Below are positions 1 through 7,375 of a DNA stretch of 64,000 nt, one piece after another; within the stretch, counting starts at the first letter, position 1, and each line of letters begins with the position of its first letter. This DNA is from Rheinheimera sp. EpRS3 (GTDB taxonomy: Bacteria > Pseudomonadota > Gammaproteobacteria > Enterobacterales > Alteromonadaceae): assembly GCF_001513785.1 (NCBI RefSeq), contig NZ_LNQS01000001.1, positions 744,001-808,000 of the forward strand, read 5' to 3'. The notes under the pieces are model-generated. The model saw only the letters and a program-made list of their open reading frames with translations. It was not told the DNA's origin and did no database searches. Both the position numbers and the translations under genes were made by a program.

Positions 1-69
1 CTGCTGCTGAAACTACTGAGCAAACGCAAGATTAACAACCTTGGTATTGGCGGTAATGATCGTTTTTAA
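1..69 (+). CDS. C-terminal end of an unidentified protein (partial)
   Basis: An open frame enters from the left edge and ends at a TAA at 67-69. Only 22 residues are visible, ending in GIGGNDRF. They are too few to name a family. The stop lies 15 bases before the preferred pnuC start, so the two genes are probably cotranscribed. Confidence 0.5.
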   Translation: MLLKLLSKRKINNLGIGGNDRF

Positions 70-84
70 TTGCAGGAAACCCTG

Positions 85-648
85 ATGAACCCCACCTATC
101 TGGAATATGGCGCCAACGGCTTTTATTTGCTGGCGGTGTTTCTGGCTGCCCGTAACAGCATTCATACCTGGTGGCTGGGCGTTATTGGCTGTGCCTTGTT
201 TGCTGTGTTGTTTTATCAGGTAAAGCTGTATGCCGAAGTGGTGCTGATGCTGTTTTTTATCGCCACTAACTTTATTGGCTGGTATCAGTGGGGCCGTGCC
301 AGCGGTGTTAAAGCAGTAACCTCAGCCCCGCTTGTCCGGTTGCTGGCTTATGCAGCACTGGCGCTGCTGGTTACGTTGCTGTATGGCTTTGTATTGCACC
401 GCTTTACTGATGCCTACGCGCCTTTTGTTGACTCGGCCATTTTAATGTTCAGTGTTATTGCCCAGTTTTTACTGATGAACCGTAAGCTGGAAACCTGGTG
501 GTTTTGGCTGATTGTAAATACGCTGGCGGTGCCGCTGTATTTTTCGCGCGAATTGGAGCTTACCGCTATTGTGTATACCGGCTTTTGGTTTAACGCCTGG
601 TATGGCCTGTATTTATGGCGCCGTTTAAGTAAATTGCCAGCTGTTTAA
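85..648 (+). CDS. pnuC: Nicotinamide riboside transporter PnuC
   Basis: Inner-membrane facilitator of the PnuC family, which imports nicotinamide riboside (some members take thiamine) for NAD salvage. The 187-residue protein is almost wholly hydrophobic with about seven membrane segments. It carries the family pattern of a YQxKLYAE stretch followed by a GWYQW segment, and ends in a Trp/Tyr-rich helix plus basic residues. I chose the ATG at 85 over the TTG at 70 because AGGAA at 74-78 sits six bases ahead of it. The substrate (nicotinamide riboside or thiamine) cannot be decided from sequence alone. A downstream terminator is not evident. Confidence 0.88.
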   Translation: MNPTYLEYGANGFYLLAVFLAARNSIHTWWLGVIGCALFAVLFYQVKLYAEVVLMLFFIATNFIGWYQWGRASGVKAVTSAPLVRLLAYAALALLVTLLYGFVLHRFTDAYAPFVDSAILMFSVIAQFLLMNRKLETWWFWLIVNTLAVPLYFSRELELTAIVYTGFWFNAWYGLYLWRRLSKLPAV

Positions 649-798
649 GGGCCTGGCTTGTCGGCTTTTTTTACGTTGGTTCTGCGTTATTAAGCAATTT
701 AGAATATAAGCTGATGTTTTTGAAATATTATATTTAGTGGCTCGAATGTTGCTCTGTGCCTTTGCCATATCAGGCAAGACTAATTCACGGAGTGAAGC

Positions 799-1587
799 AT
801 GAAAACATTAAAACATTTACTGTGTGTGGCGGGCCTTGCCCTGTCTGGCACAGTGTCAGCTGGCCCGATCCTTATTATAAATGGTGCAGATCAAACTACA
901 GAATCGGGTACTACCAGTGCATTAACGGCGAACTTACAGGCACTGCATTTAGCTGTAGGCAATACAGTTACTATTGTTGATAGCCTGCTGGCCGATATTT
1001 CTGGCTATAGCCAGGTGTGGGATGTGCGTTTTTTTAATGCTGCTGCACTGGATTCTGCAGCACAAAATACCTACATGGACTACCTCGGTGGTGGTGGCGG
1101 TTTATTTTTAATGGGTGAAAATTCAAGCTTTATGGACCGGAATAATTCGGTACTGGAGCTTATCGAGCTGTTAGGTGGCGGGGCTCTTGGCTTCGATGGC
1201 TGTTTCGACGGTACTCAGATGGTACATGCGCCGTTTACCGGCCCTAATGCAGTAAGCGAAGTAACCTATGCTGCCTCTGGCTGTTTTATGGATAACGGTA
1301 CTGGCCAGTGGATCACGTCACGTGCTGACGGTTCTATGGGCTCGGGTGTGGCTTTTGGTGTCGGCAGCCTGAGTAATGCAATGGCTGGCGCGTTAACCAC
1401 GATCCTGGATGTGAATTTTATGATGAATCAGTTTGATTTACCCAATTCACAGGAATTAACCAAAAACCTGATCGGCTTTATTGGTGATCAGGTTGATCCG
1501 GTAAATGATATTCCGGCACCTGCCAGCATTTTACTGTTTGCAGCAGGCTTAGCGGGTTTACGCATGCGTATGCGCTACAGCAACTGA
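799..1587 (+). CDS. Secreted protein with PEP-CTERM-like sorting signal
   Basis: The 262-residue precursor begins with a Sec signal peptide (MKTLKHLL, hydrophobic core, cleavage near VSA-G). It ends with a short tripartite tail: IPAPAS, a hydrophobic helix, then an Arg-rich end (RMRMRYSN). This matches the PEP-CTERM/VPAPA type of C-terminal signal handled by exosortase systems. The middle has ILIINGAD near the N-terminus and a Gly-rich GGGGGLFLMGE loop, resembling a glutamine-amidotransferase-like or Rossmann-type fold, but no function can be assigned. GGAG at 789-792 supports the ATG at 799. No exosortase gene is in the window. It is followed by an intrinsic terminator. Confidence 0.7.
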   Translation: MKTLKHLLCVAGLALSGTVSAGPILIINGADQTTESGTTSALTANLQALHLAVGNTVTIVDSLLADISGYSQVWDVRFFNAAALDSAAQNTYMDYLGGGGGLFLMGENSSFMDRNNSVLELIELLGGGALGFDGCFDGTQMVHAPFTGPNAVSEVTYAASGCFMDNGTGQWITSRADGSMGSGVAFGVGSLSNAMAGALTTILDVNFMMNQFDLPNSQELTKNLIGFIGDQVDPVNDIPAPASILLFAAGLAGLRMRMRYSN

Positions 1588-1607
1588 TATAGCGTTTAAG
1601 CGCGGTT

Positions 1608-1635
1608 AAAAACGGCCTCTGCGGGCCGTTTTTTT
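1608..1635. terminator. Intrinsic terminator between convergent genes
   Basis: A seven-base stem AACGGCC (1611-1617) pairs with GGCCGTT (1624-1630), with a run of A before it and five T after it. The symmetry allows it to end the secreted-protein gene on the plus strand and the anti-sigma operon on the minus strand, whose stop codon it nearly touches. Confidence 0.85.
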
Positions 1636-2338
1636 ATGCTGAAAAAATAAGTTTGTTACTGAGTTTCTGCGGCAGTTGCTTTAAGTCTGTTGCGTTGTCA
1701 CTTACCACTACAACATTAGCTTTAGACATCGCCATGGTTAAGCCCTGATAACGGTTATCAGCAAAGCTGGCGACAAAATCCAGTTCAGCTTCTTTGGGCA
1801 CAATAAACACTGTGGCGTAACCGGTGGCGGTTTTCACAGCCAGGTGTAACGACCGTACGCCCTGAAAGGTGCAATAACGGGCATAAATTATCTCATCCTG
1901 CCAATCCTGCAGGCTGGCGCTGAAATCGGCCAGTTTCAGGTTTACCTCGCTAAGCGGCTGGCTTTTAGTATGCTGCAACAAGCGGTTATGCTCGTGGTAC
2001 ACATGCGCCAGCGCGTGGCTGCCAAGATCCGTGGCAAAACTGTTTTGATAAAGCTGTACACTCAGCACCGATACCAGCGCAATACTGGCAGCCAGCGCCA
2101 GTGGCGTAAACCAGCGGCGTAGCGGTTTACGTTGCTGCTGTGCCGGTATTTGCAGCAGGCGTTCGGCCAGCATCGGCGGTACCGGCACCTGTAAGGCATC
2201 TTCCAGATCACGCTGCTGTTGTTGCAGTTCAAGGGCAAATTGCTGCAGAGCAGTATCCCGCGCTAAGGCATCGCGTACCGCAGGTTCCTGGCTAAAGGGA
2301 TCAACCAGTAAAATACGGCGCACTTCAGTGTTATTCAT
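1634..2338 (-). CDS. DUF3379-type membrane anti-sigma factor
   Basis: A 234-residue protein with an N-terminal cytoplasmic part (about residues 1-75, Gln/Leu-rich and probably helical), one membrane helix (about 77-97, LALAASIALVSVLSV) and a periplasmic C-terminal domain. Length, layout and position directly after an ECF sigma gene match the DUF3379 family, which is taken to be the membrane anchor and inhibitor of its partner sigma. The ATG at 2338 overlaps the sigma stop by eight bases and has GGGGAG seven bases upstream, which points to translational coupling. The first five codons of the longer frame are disregarded. The inducing signal is unknown. Confidence 0.75.
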   Translation of the reverse strand: MNNTEVRRILLVDPFSQEPAVRDALARDTALQQFALELQQQQRDLEDALQVPVPPMLAERLLQIPAQQQRKPLRRWFTPLALAASIALVSVLSVQLYQNSFATDLGSHALAHVYHEHNRLLQHTKSQPLSEVNLKLADFSASLQDWQDEIIYARYCTFQGVRSLHLAVKTATGYATVFIVPKEAELDFVASFADNRYQGLTMAMSKANVVVVSDNATDLKQLPQKLSNKLIFSA

Positions 2339-2999
2339 GGTGAGTCTCCCCATGCTGGTTAATATTCAGTTGTTCACGCAATAGCTTGCGGGCACGAAAC
2401 AAGCGGGTGTTGACCGTATTGACATTCAGCTGCAACAGCTTGGCTATTTCATCACTGCTAAAGCCACCAATAACCTGCATTACCAGTGGCTCACGGTACT
2501 CTTCCGGCAAAGCCGCCATATAATTACGTAACTTATTATTGTCACAATCCTGTTCAGCACTGCTTTGCTGGGTGTCCGGCAGGCTGTCTTGTTCGGCGGC
2601 ATCGTCGTAGTCAAATTGTTTACGCTCAAAGCGGCGGGCATTTTCGCGGCGCAGTATGGTAATTAACCAGGATTTAGCTGCAGCGGCATCCAGCAGGCTG
2701 TCCAGGTGTTTCCAGGCGCGCAAAAAGGTTTCCTGCACTAAATCCTGGGCGATATCGGGGTCTTTGCACAGCCAGTAGCCATAGCGGTAGATATCAGCAT
2801 GGTAAAGCTGTACCAACTGTTCATAGCGCTTATTTTTACTGCCGCTGGGTTTAAGCAGCGCAACATGCGGCACTGGTGTTACCGAATTGTCTGGTGGCGT
2901 GGTTGATTGCTCTGGCATAGCACTGGCTTTAATAGCTGCTGAATTGGCTGATAGCCTAGCGCTATTGTGCTTCGCTGGCAAAAAATGAATGTTATTCAT
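2331..2999 (-). CDS. ECF-type RNA polymerase sigma factor
   Basis: The 222-residue protein has a region 2 core (YHADIYRYGYWLCKD, then DLVQETFLRAWKHLD) and a region 4 helix-turn-helix (GFSSDEIAKLLQLNVNTVNTR), the usual two-domain ECF arrangement. The first 50 or so residues are low-complexity and not part of the domain. I take the ATG at 2999 rather than an upstream start because AAAGG precedes it and because it overlaps the DoxX stop by eight bases, the same junction used at the next gene. It should redirect RNA polymerase when released from the DUF3379 anti-sigma encoded next. The target genes are not visible. Confidence 0.88.
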   Translation of the reverse strand: MNNIHFLPAKHNSARLSANSAAIKASAMPEQSTTPPDNSVTPVPHVALLKPSGSKNKRYEQLVQLYHADIYRYGYWLCKDPDIAQDLVQETFLRAWKHLDSLLDAAAAKSWLITILRRENARRFERKQFDYDDAAEQDSLPDTQQSSAEQDCDNNKLRNYMAALPEEYREPLVMQVIGGFSSDEIAKLLQLNVNTVNTRLFRARKLLREQLNINQHGETHHE

Positions 3000-3612
3000 A
3001 GGCTGACCTTTGCTGCATTTTTGCGGGGCTCTGGCGGCATAACCAATAATCAAGGCTGGTGTAACGGCCGCCACCGCTAAAAAACAGGCTGACTAACATG
3101 ACAACGTAAGTGGCCGCAAACTCGATACCGTTGTTCAGAATAACCACATTACCGTTGCTGGTAAGCCAGTCATAATTGCCGTGTTGCTGTAACAGCTCTT
3201 TGGCTTTGCTTAGTTGTTCGGCCGAATTGATAACCCGCTCGTTGGCCAGCCAACTGCTGTTATCGGCGATGGCCAGCCAGCCGTTGGGCCAGTGCACGGC
3301 AAAAATAGCCACCAGCATGGTAATGAGCAGTGGAATGCTTACCAGGCGGGTAAATAAGCCCAGTAATAAAAACACTGCCCCCAGGGTTTCTGCCGCAATT
3401 GCCAACGCGGCCAACAGCGCCGGAGCCGGTAAGCCTAAACCCCAGTCAGTATTGGCAAACCAGGCGACGGTATTGTCAAAATGCTGATATTTATTCCAGC
3501 CCGCCTGCAACAGCACCGGCGCCAGATATAACCTGAGCAATAGCGGTGCCAGACCTGATAGCCGCTGGCTTTGTGTAATGGTGTGATGATAGAACGATAG
3601 TGCCGCTTGCAT
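2992..3612 (-). CDS. DoxX-family membrane protein
   Basis: A 206-residue inner-membrane protein of the DoxX family with four predicted helices. The N-terminal LAPLLLRLYLAPVLLQAGWNK is the family hallmark, followed by LGAVFLLLGLFTRL. An insert of about 50 polar residues (NGWLAIADNSSW to NVVILNNG) sits before the last helix. DoxX proteins are often found next to ECF sigma factors in gammaproteobacteria and several have links to redox or sulfur stress, but the biochemical role is unsettled. It is the first gene of a tight three-gene leftward operon with the sigma and anti-sigma factors. Confidence 0.8.
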   Translation of the reverse strand: MQAALSFYHHTITQSQRLSGLAPLLLRLYLAPVLLQAGWNKYQHFDNTVAWFANTDWGLGLPAPALLAALAIAAETLGAVFLLLGLFTRLVSIPLLITMLVAIFAVHWPNGWLAIADNSSWLANERVINSAEQLSKAKELLQQHGNYDWLTSNGNVVILNNGIEFAATYVVMLVSLFFSGGGRYTSLDYWLCRQSPAKMQQRSAYE

Positions 3613-3674
3613 CTGCGGGCCCCGTAATCAGATTAACTGAGGTATAAGAACGGCTGGCAGGCAGATGTATTTCA

Positions 3675-3696
3675 GCGCAGCGATAATTTGCTGCGC
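3675..3696. repeat. Perfect 7-bp inverted repeat between genes
   Basis: GCGCAGC (3675-3681) pairs with GCTGCGC (3690-3696) around an eight-base loop. It lies just after the 3706-3981 gene and upstream of the DoxX start. There is no T-run on either strand, so I do not call it an intrinsic terminator. It could be an operator or a processing hairpin. Confidence 0.4.
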
Positions 3697-3705
3697 AGTA
3701 AGAGG

Positions 3706-3981
3706 TTAGTGTACGCGGTAAAGCCGACAGAAAAAATCAATCACCGCATCGGCGTCAAGGTTGGTAAAGCGCACTTTACGTTTGCTTACTATGGCATCGC
3801 CCAGTGTTTTTAGCGTGTGCTCCAGTGGCACGCCGGCAGGGCGTTCTAATTCGTGGTCAGCAAACAGAAAGTTAAGTGCAGCCGAAGTGTAAGATTTACC
3901 CGGTGTTAATGACACTAATTCCAGCTCCTGTAAGCGTACGCCCAGGTTGCGGATTTTTTGTAAGCGGTAAGTCTCGTTCAT
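3706..3981 (-). CDS. Hypothetical 91-residue protein
   Basis: I do not recognise the family. The protein is soluble, with no signal peptide or membrane helix. It contains a short LADHELERP-like acidic patch (residues about 41-47), a basic SKRKVRF stretch near residue 67, and ends in FFCRLYRVH. The ATG at 3981 has GGAG six bases ahead. It is divergent from the Lon-family protease gene with 147 bases between them. Coding bias resembles its neighbours, so I take it as a real gene. Confidence 0.6.
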   Translation of the reverse strand: MNETYRLQKIRNLGVRLQELELVSLTPGKSYTSAALNFLFADHELERPAGVPLEHTLKTLGDAIVSKRKVRFTNLDADAVIDFFCRLYRVH

Positions 3982-4128
3982 AACTGGCTCCGTGTACTGT
4001 TTGCCTTGATAAATACTGTATCGACAACAACGGCAATTTCTTTAGCTAAACAATGAAATTGACCAGCACAGCAGGGCTGCTTTTTGCTAGTATAGCCGCT
4101 ATAACAGCTGGTTAAGCTAAGGTAATAC

Positions 4129-6522
4129 ATGACACAACACCTCAATCCTCTGGCACTGACGGTACAACAACTCGGGCCGCATCTGGACAGCAAGCTGATT
4201 AAACAGGCGCTGGATGTTAAGCAACTGATCCCGGCATTTATTGGCCAGGACAGGGCTAAATCGGCACTGGCTTTTGCCATTGGCATGGATATGCCCGGTT
4301 ACAACCTGTACGTAATGGGTGAGCCGGCATTGGGGCGCTTTACGCTGGTGCAGGACATACTGCAGCAGGCTGCCAGTGAAAAAGCCACGCCGGAAGAGTG
4401 GTGTTACCTGAATAACTTTGATGATGAGCGTGTACCCAACACCCTGCGTTTACTGCCGGGTGAAGGCAAAATCCTGGTTAAAAAAATTGAAGCCCTGATC
4501 GACGAACTGCTGGATACCTTTCCGGCCGCTTTTGATAACCCCGGTTATCAGCGTAAGAAAAAAGCCATCGCCCGTGCTTTTGACGATAAATACGAAAATG
4601 CTATTGAGCTGGTAGAGAGCAAGGCGCTGGAAAAAAATGTTGTGCTGTATGAAGAAAACGGCGCAGTAAGCTTTTCGCCAATTATCGACGGCAAGCCGCT
4701 GGACGATCAGGAGTTTTCTAAGTTAACCGAAGAGCAGCGGCAATATTTTTATGGTCTGGTCAGCGAGCTGGAAACCATACTGAATGAGCAGTTGCTTGAG
4801 CTGCCACAGTGGAAACGTGAGCTGTCAGAAAGCCTGCGCGCTTTGCGTAAAGACACCATAGAACAGGCGATTAAACCGCTGCTGAAGCAGCTGGAGCATG
4901 ACTATGCTGCTGAGCTGGGTGTACTGCGCTACATTCGCGAAATGCGCAGCCATCTGGTAAAGGCTGTGCTGGAACTGATGCCGGATGAATCTGAAGCGGA
5001 GAAGCAAGAAGAGGCCGACAACCGCGAAATTTTTATTGAAGAATTTGTGCCCAACGTCTTGGTGCATTACGAGAGCATGTCGGGCGCGCCGATTATTTTT
5101 GAACCTAACCCCAGCTACGGCAACCTGTTTGGCCGGGTAGAATACAACTCCAGTAGCGGTAACTTATATACCAACTACCGCATGATCCGCCCCGGTGCTT
5201 TGCACCGCGCCAATGGTGGTTATCTGATCCTGGATGCTGACCGGCTGCTGACACAACCGCAACTGTGGGATGCGCTTAAGCTGGCGCTAAAATCCGGCGA
5301 GCTGTTAATTGATACGCTGTCGGAGCATGCGGTTACCAACTCAACCATTATTACGCCACGGGCGATACCGCTGAATGTCAAAGTGGTGCTGTTGGGCTCG
5401 CGCGACCTGTATTACCTGATCCAGGACGTTGACGATGAGTTTAACGAGCTGTTCCGGGTATTGGCCGACTTTGAGCATTACCTGCCTAATACCGCTGAAA
5501 CCATCACTTATATGGCGATGCAAATTCGTGAGCAAATGCGCTTGCTGAATATTGACGAGCTGACCGCCAGCGGTTTTAAACAACTGCTGACTTTTAGTTT
5601 TCGCCAGGCCGAACACCAACGTAAGTTGTCGGCCCGCTTTGCCGATGTATTAGAGTTGGTGCGTGAAGCCTGTTATTACGCTGGTCAGCAGCATAGCAGC
5701 AGCTTAACGGCAGAGCATATTCAGCAGGCTCTTAAAGGTAAGCAGCATCGCACCGGCCGTATTAGCGAGGGCTTTTTGGAAGATATTCAGGAAGGCCAGA
5801 TTTTAATTGATACCGACGGCCTGGCCGTGGGCAAAATTAATGGCCTGACGGTACTGGAAATTGGTGATACCGCCTTTGGTACACCGGCACGTATTAGTGC
5901 TACGGTATTTGCCGGCTCCAGCGGTGTAGTCGATATTGAACGCGAGGTTGAGCTGGGCAAAGCTATTCACTCTAAAGGCGTACTGCTGTTAACCGGCTAC
6001 CTTGGCGCTAAATATGCCCGCCAGTTTCCGTTGACACTGTCGGCCAATATTGCCATGGAACAAAGCTATGGCCATATTGACGGCGACAGCGCCTCGCTGG
6101 CCGAAGTGTGTGCGCTGTTATCGGCCATTACCGATATTCCAATTAAGCAAAGCCTGGCGGTAACCGGATCTATTAACCAGCATGGCCAGGTGCAGGCCAT
6201 TGGCGGGGTAAATGAAAAAATAGAAGGCTACTTCCGCTTATGCCAAAGCCGCGGTTTAACCGGCGAGCAGGGCGTGATTATTCCGGCCAGTAATCAGCTG
6301 AATTTAGTACTGAATGACGATGTTATTACTGCAGTAAAACAGCAGAAGTTTCATCTGTATGTAGTAAAAACCGTGGATGAGGCGTTAACCCTGTTAACCG
6401 GTGTAGAAGCCGGCGAGAAAAACAGCCGCGGCCAGTATCCAAAAAAATCAGTTAATGGCCGCGCTTTGGTGCGGCTGGCAGAGATTGCTGAAATAGTAAA
6501 TGGCAGTATGGATGAGGATTAG
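4129..6522 (+). CDS. Lon-family ATP-dependent protease (LonB/YcbZ type)
   Basis: A 797-residue protein of the AAA_32/Lon_C type. The N-terminal region carries a P-loop-like MGEPALGRFT where Arg replaces the usual Lys of Walker A, as is common in this subfamily. A large helical insert follows, then the AAA core with GGYLILDADRLL. The C-terminal Lon protease domain has the catalytic pair Ser654 (GDSASLAEV) and Lys697 (GGVNEKIEGYF), 43 residues apart as in classical Lon. No N-terminal LAN substrate domain is present, so this is not housekeeping Lon. It is likely a cytosolic quality-control or regulatory protease. AAGG lies ten bases before the ATG. Confidence 0.88.
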   Translation: MTQHLNPLALTVQQLGPHLDSKLIKQALDVKQLIPAFIGQDRAKSALAFAIGMDMPGYNLYVMGEPALGRFTLVQDILQQAASEKATPEEWCYLNNFDDERVPNTLRLLPGEGKILVKKIEALIDELLDTFPAAFDNPGYQRKKKAIARAFDDKYENAIELVESKALEKNVVLYEENGAVSFSPIIDGKPLDDQEFSKLTEEQRQYFYGLVSELETILNEQLLELPQWKRELSESLRALRKDTIEQAIKPLLKQLEHDYAAELGVLRYIREMRSHLVKAVLELMPDESEAEKQEEADNREIFIEEFVPNVLVHYESMSGAPIIFEPNPSYGNLFGRVEYNSSSGNLYTNYRMIRPGALHRANGGYLILDADRLLTQPQLWDALKLALKSGELLIDTLSEHAVTNSTIITPRAIPLNVKVVLLGSRDLYYLIQDVDDEFNELFRVLADFEHYLPNTAETITYMAMQIREQMRLLNIDELTASGFKQLLTFSFRQAEHQRKLSARFADVLELVREACYYAGQQHSSSLTAEHIQQALKGKQHRTGRISEGFLEDIQEGQILIDTDGLAVGKINGLTVLEIGDTAFGTPARISATVFAGSSGVVDIEREVELGKAIHSKGVLLLTGYLGAKYARQFPLTLSANIAMEQSYGHIDGDSASLAEVCALLSAITDIPIKQSLAVTGSINQHGQVQAIGGVNEKIEGYFRLCQSRGLTGEQGVIIPASNQLNLVLNDDVITAVKQQKFHLYVVKTVDEALTLLTGVEAGEKNSRGQYPKKSVNGRALVRLAEIAEIVNGSMDED

Positions 6523-6540
6523 TTAACACTTCCATATGAG

Positions 6541-6704
6541 AATCGGTTTACCCTAAGCTAACCGTTGAAGGCATGGATACTGACAAATTCGCCGGGAGCG
6601 AATTTGAACAGCTATGCTGGTCCGCAGGATAAACTTCATGGATGAAGTTTATAGTCGAGCCTACAGGGACGTATTCACGGCGTGTTAGCGTGGGTAAACC
6701 GGTT
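6541..6704 (+). repeat. Dispersed palindromic element, copy 1 (long form)
   Basis: Begins AATCGGTTTACCC and ends GGGTAAACCGGTT, so the ends are inverted repeats. Inside it shares AACCGTTGAAGGCATGGAT and GTCGAGCC with the copies at 12904 and 61901. About 74 bases (6579-6652) replace six bases of the short form. That insert holds two perfect hairpins: a 9-bp stem CAAATTCGC/GCGAATTTG (6584-6606) and a 10-bp stem ATAAACTTCA/TGAAGTTTAT (6629-6652). It lies between the convergent ends of the protease and acetyltransferase genes. Confidence 0.8.
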
Positions 6705-6721
6705 CGTGTTATATCCACGGA

Positions 6722-7300
6722 TTAAAGCGCTGCAAAAGCCGGATGATACAGCACCTGGCCGCTTTTACCTTTAAGCGCGCCGGGTGTCAGCTCTAACAAC
6801 ATAAAGGCGTTGTCCGGTGCTTGCCACGGGCAGCTAATAGTAAACCGGCTGGCCGGGATAAAGCCAAATCGCGGATAGTACGCCGGATGGCCCAGCACGA
6901 CTACTGCCGCAACGCCCTGTTTTTTGCATTGCTCCAGCCCGGCCCGCACCAGTGCCGAACCTATGCCCTGATGCTGCAATACATTGCTTACCGCCATTGG
7001 CGCTAACGCCATTAACCGGGTTTGTGGTGCTTTATCCAGCGTAGCGGCTGAGAACAGGATATGGCCGACAAGCTGACCATGTTGTTCAGCCACTAAGGCT
7101 ATGCAGTCAGTTGCCTGCTGGCGCAATGCCGTGATCAGGTTGACTTCAGCTTCATTATTAAACGCAGAGCGGGTAAGGCTGGCTATTGCCTCGTAGTCAG
7201 CCGGGGTTTCAGCGCGCACTGTAGTGTCATAACCCAGTGCATGCCAGGTGCTGTTACGGCGGCGCTGCAGGGTGCGGCTGATATTGTGCAGTAGGGTCAT
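6722..7300 (-). CDS. GNAT-family N-acetyltransferase
   Basis: Acetyl-CoA dependent acetyltransferase of the YhbS-like group. The domain starts at TVRAETPADYEAI, has the acetyl-CoA loop VLQHQGIGSALVRAGL (Q-x-x-G-I-G), and the YhbS hallmark VVVLGHPAYYPRFGF. The substrate is unknown. The start is uncertain: the frame opens at a TTG (7360) without a ribosome-binding site, while the ATG at 7300 has only a weak one. I use 7300, which keeps about 20 residues ahead of the domain. It follows lnt closely on the same strand and may be the last gene of that cluster. Confidence 0.8.
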   Translation of the reverse strand: MTLLHNISRTLQRRRNSTWHALGYDTTVRAETPADYEAIASLTRSAFNNEAEVNLITALRQQATDCIALVAEQHGQLVGHILFSAATLDKAPQTRLMALAPMAVSNVLQHQGIGSALVRAGLEQCKKQGVAAVVVLGHPAYYPRFGFIPASRFTISCPWQAPDNAFMLLELTPGALKGKSGQVLYHPAFAAL

Positions 7301-7375
7301 ACCAGGGGCCGGCAAAACAAAAGCGTGCTGACAGTCTACCTGACTGAGATGGCTTCTCAAGTTAAATGTTAATGA

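Noticed and set aside
3675..3696. Inverted repeat as a terminator for the 91-residue gene
   Set aside because: No T-run on either strand; kept only as an inverted repeat.
4129..6522. Arg for Lys in the P-loop of the Lon-family protein as a loss of ATPase activity
   Set aside because: Arg at this place is common in the AAA_32 subfamily, and the Ser/Lys protease pair is intact.
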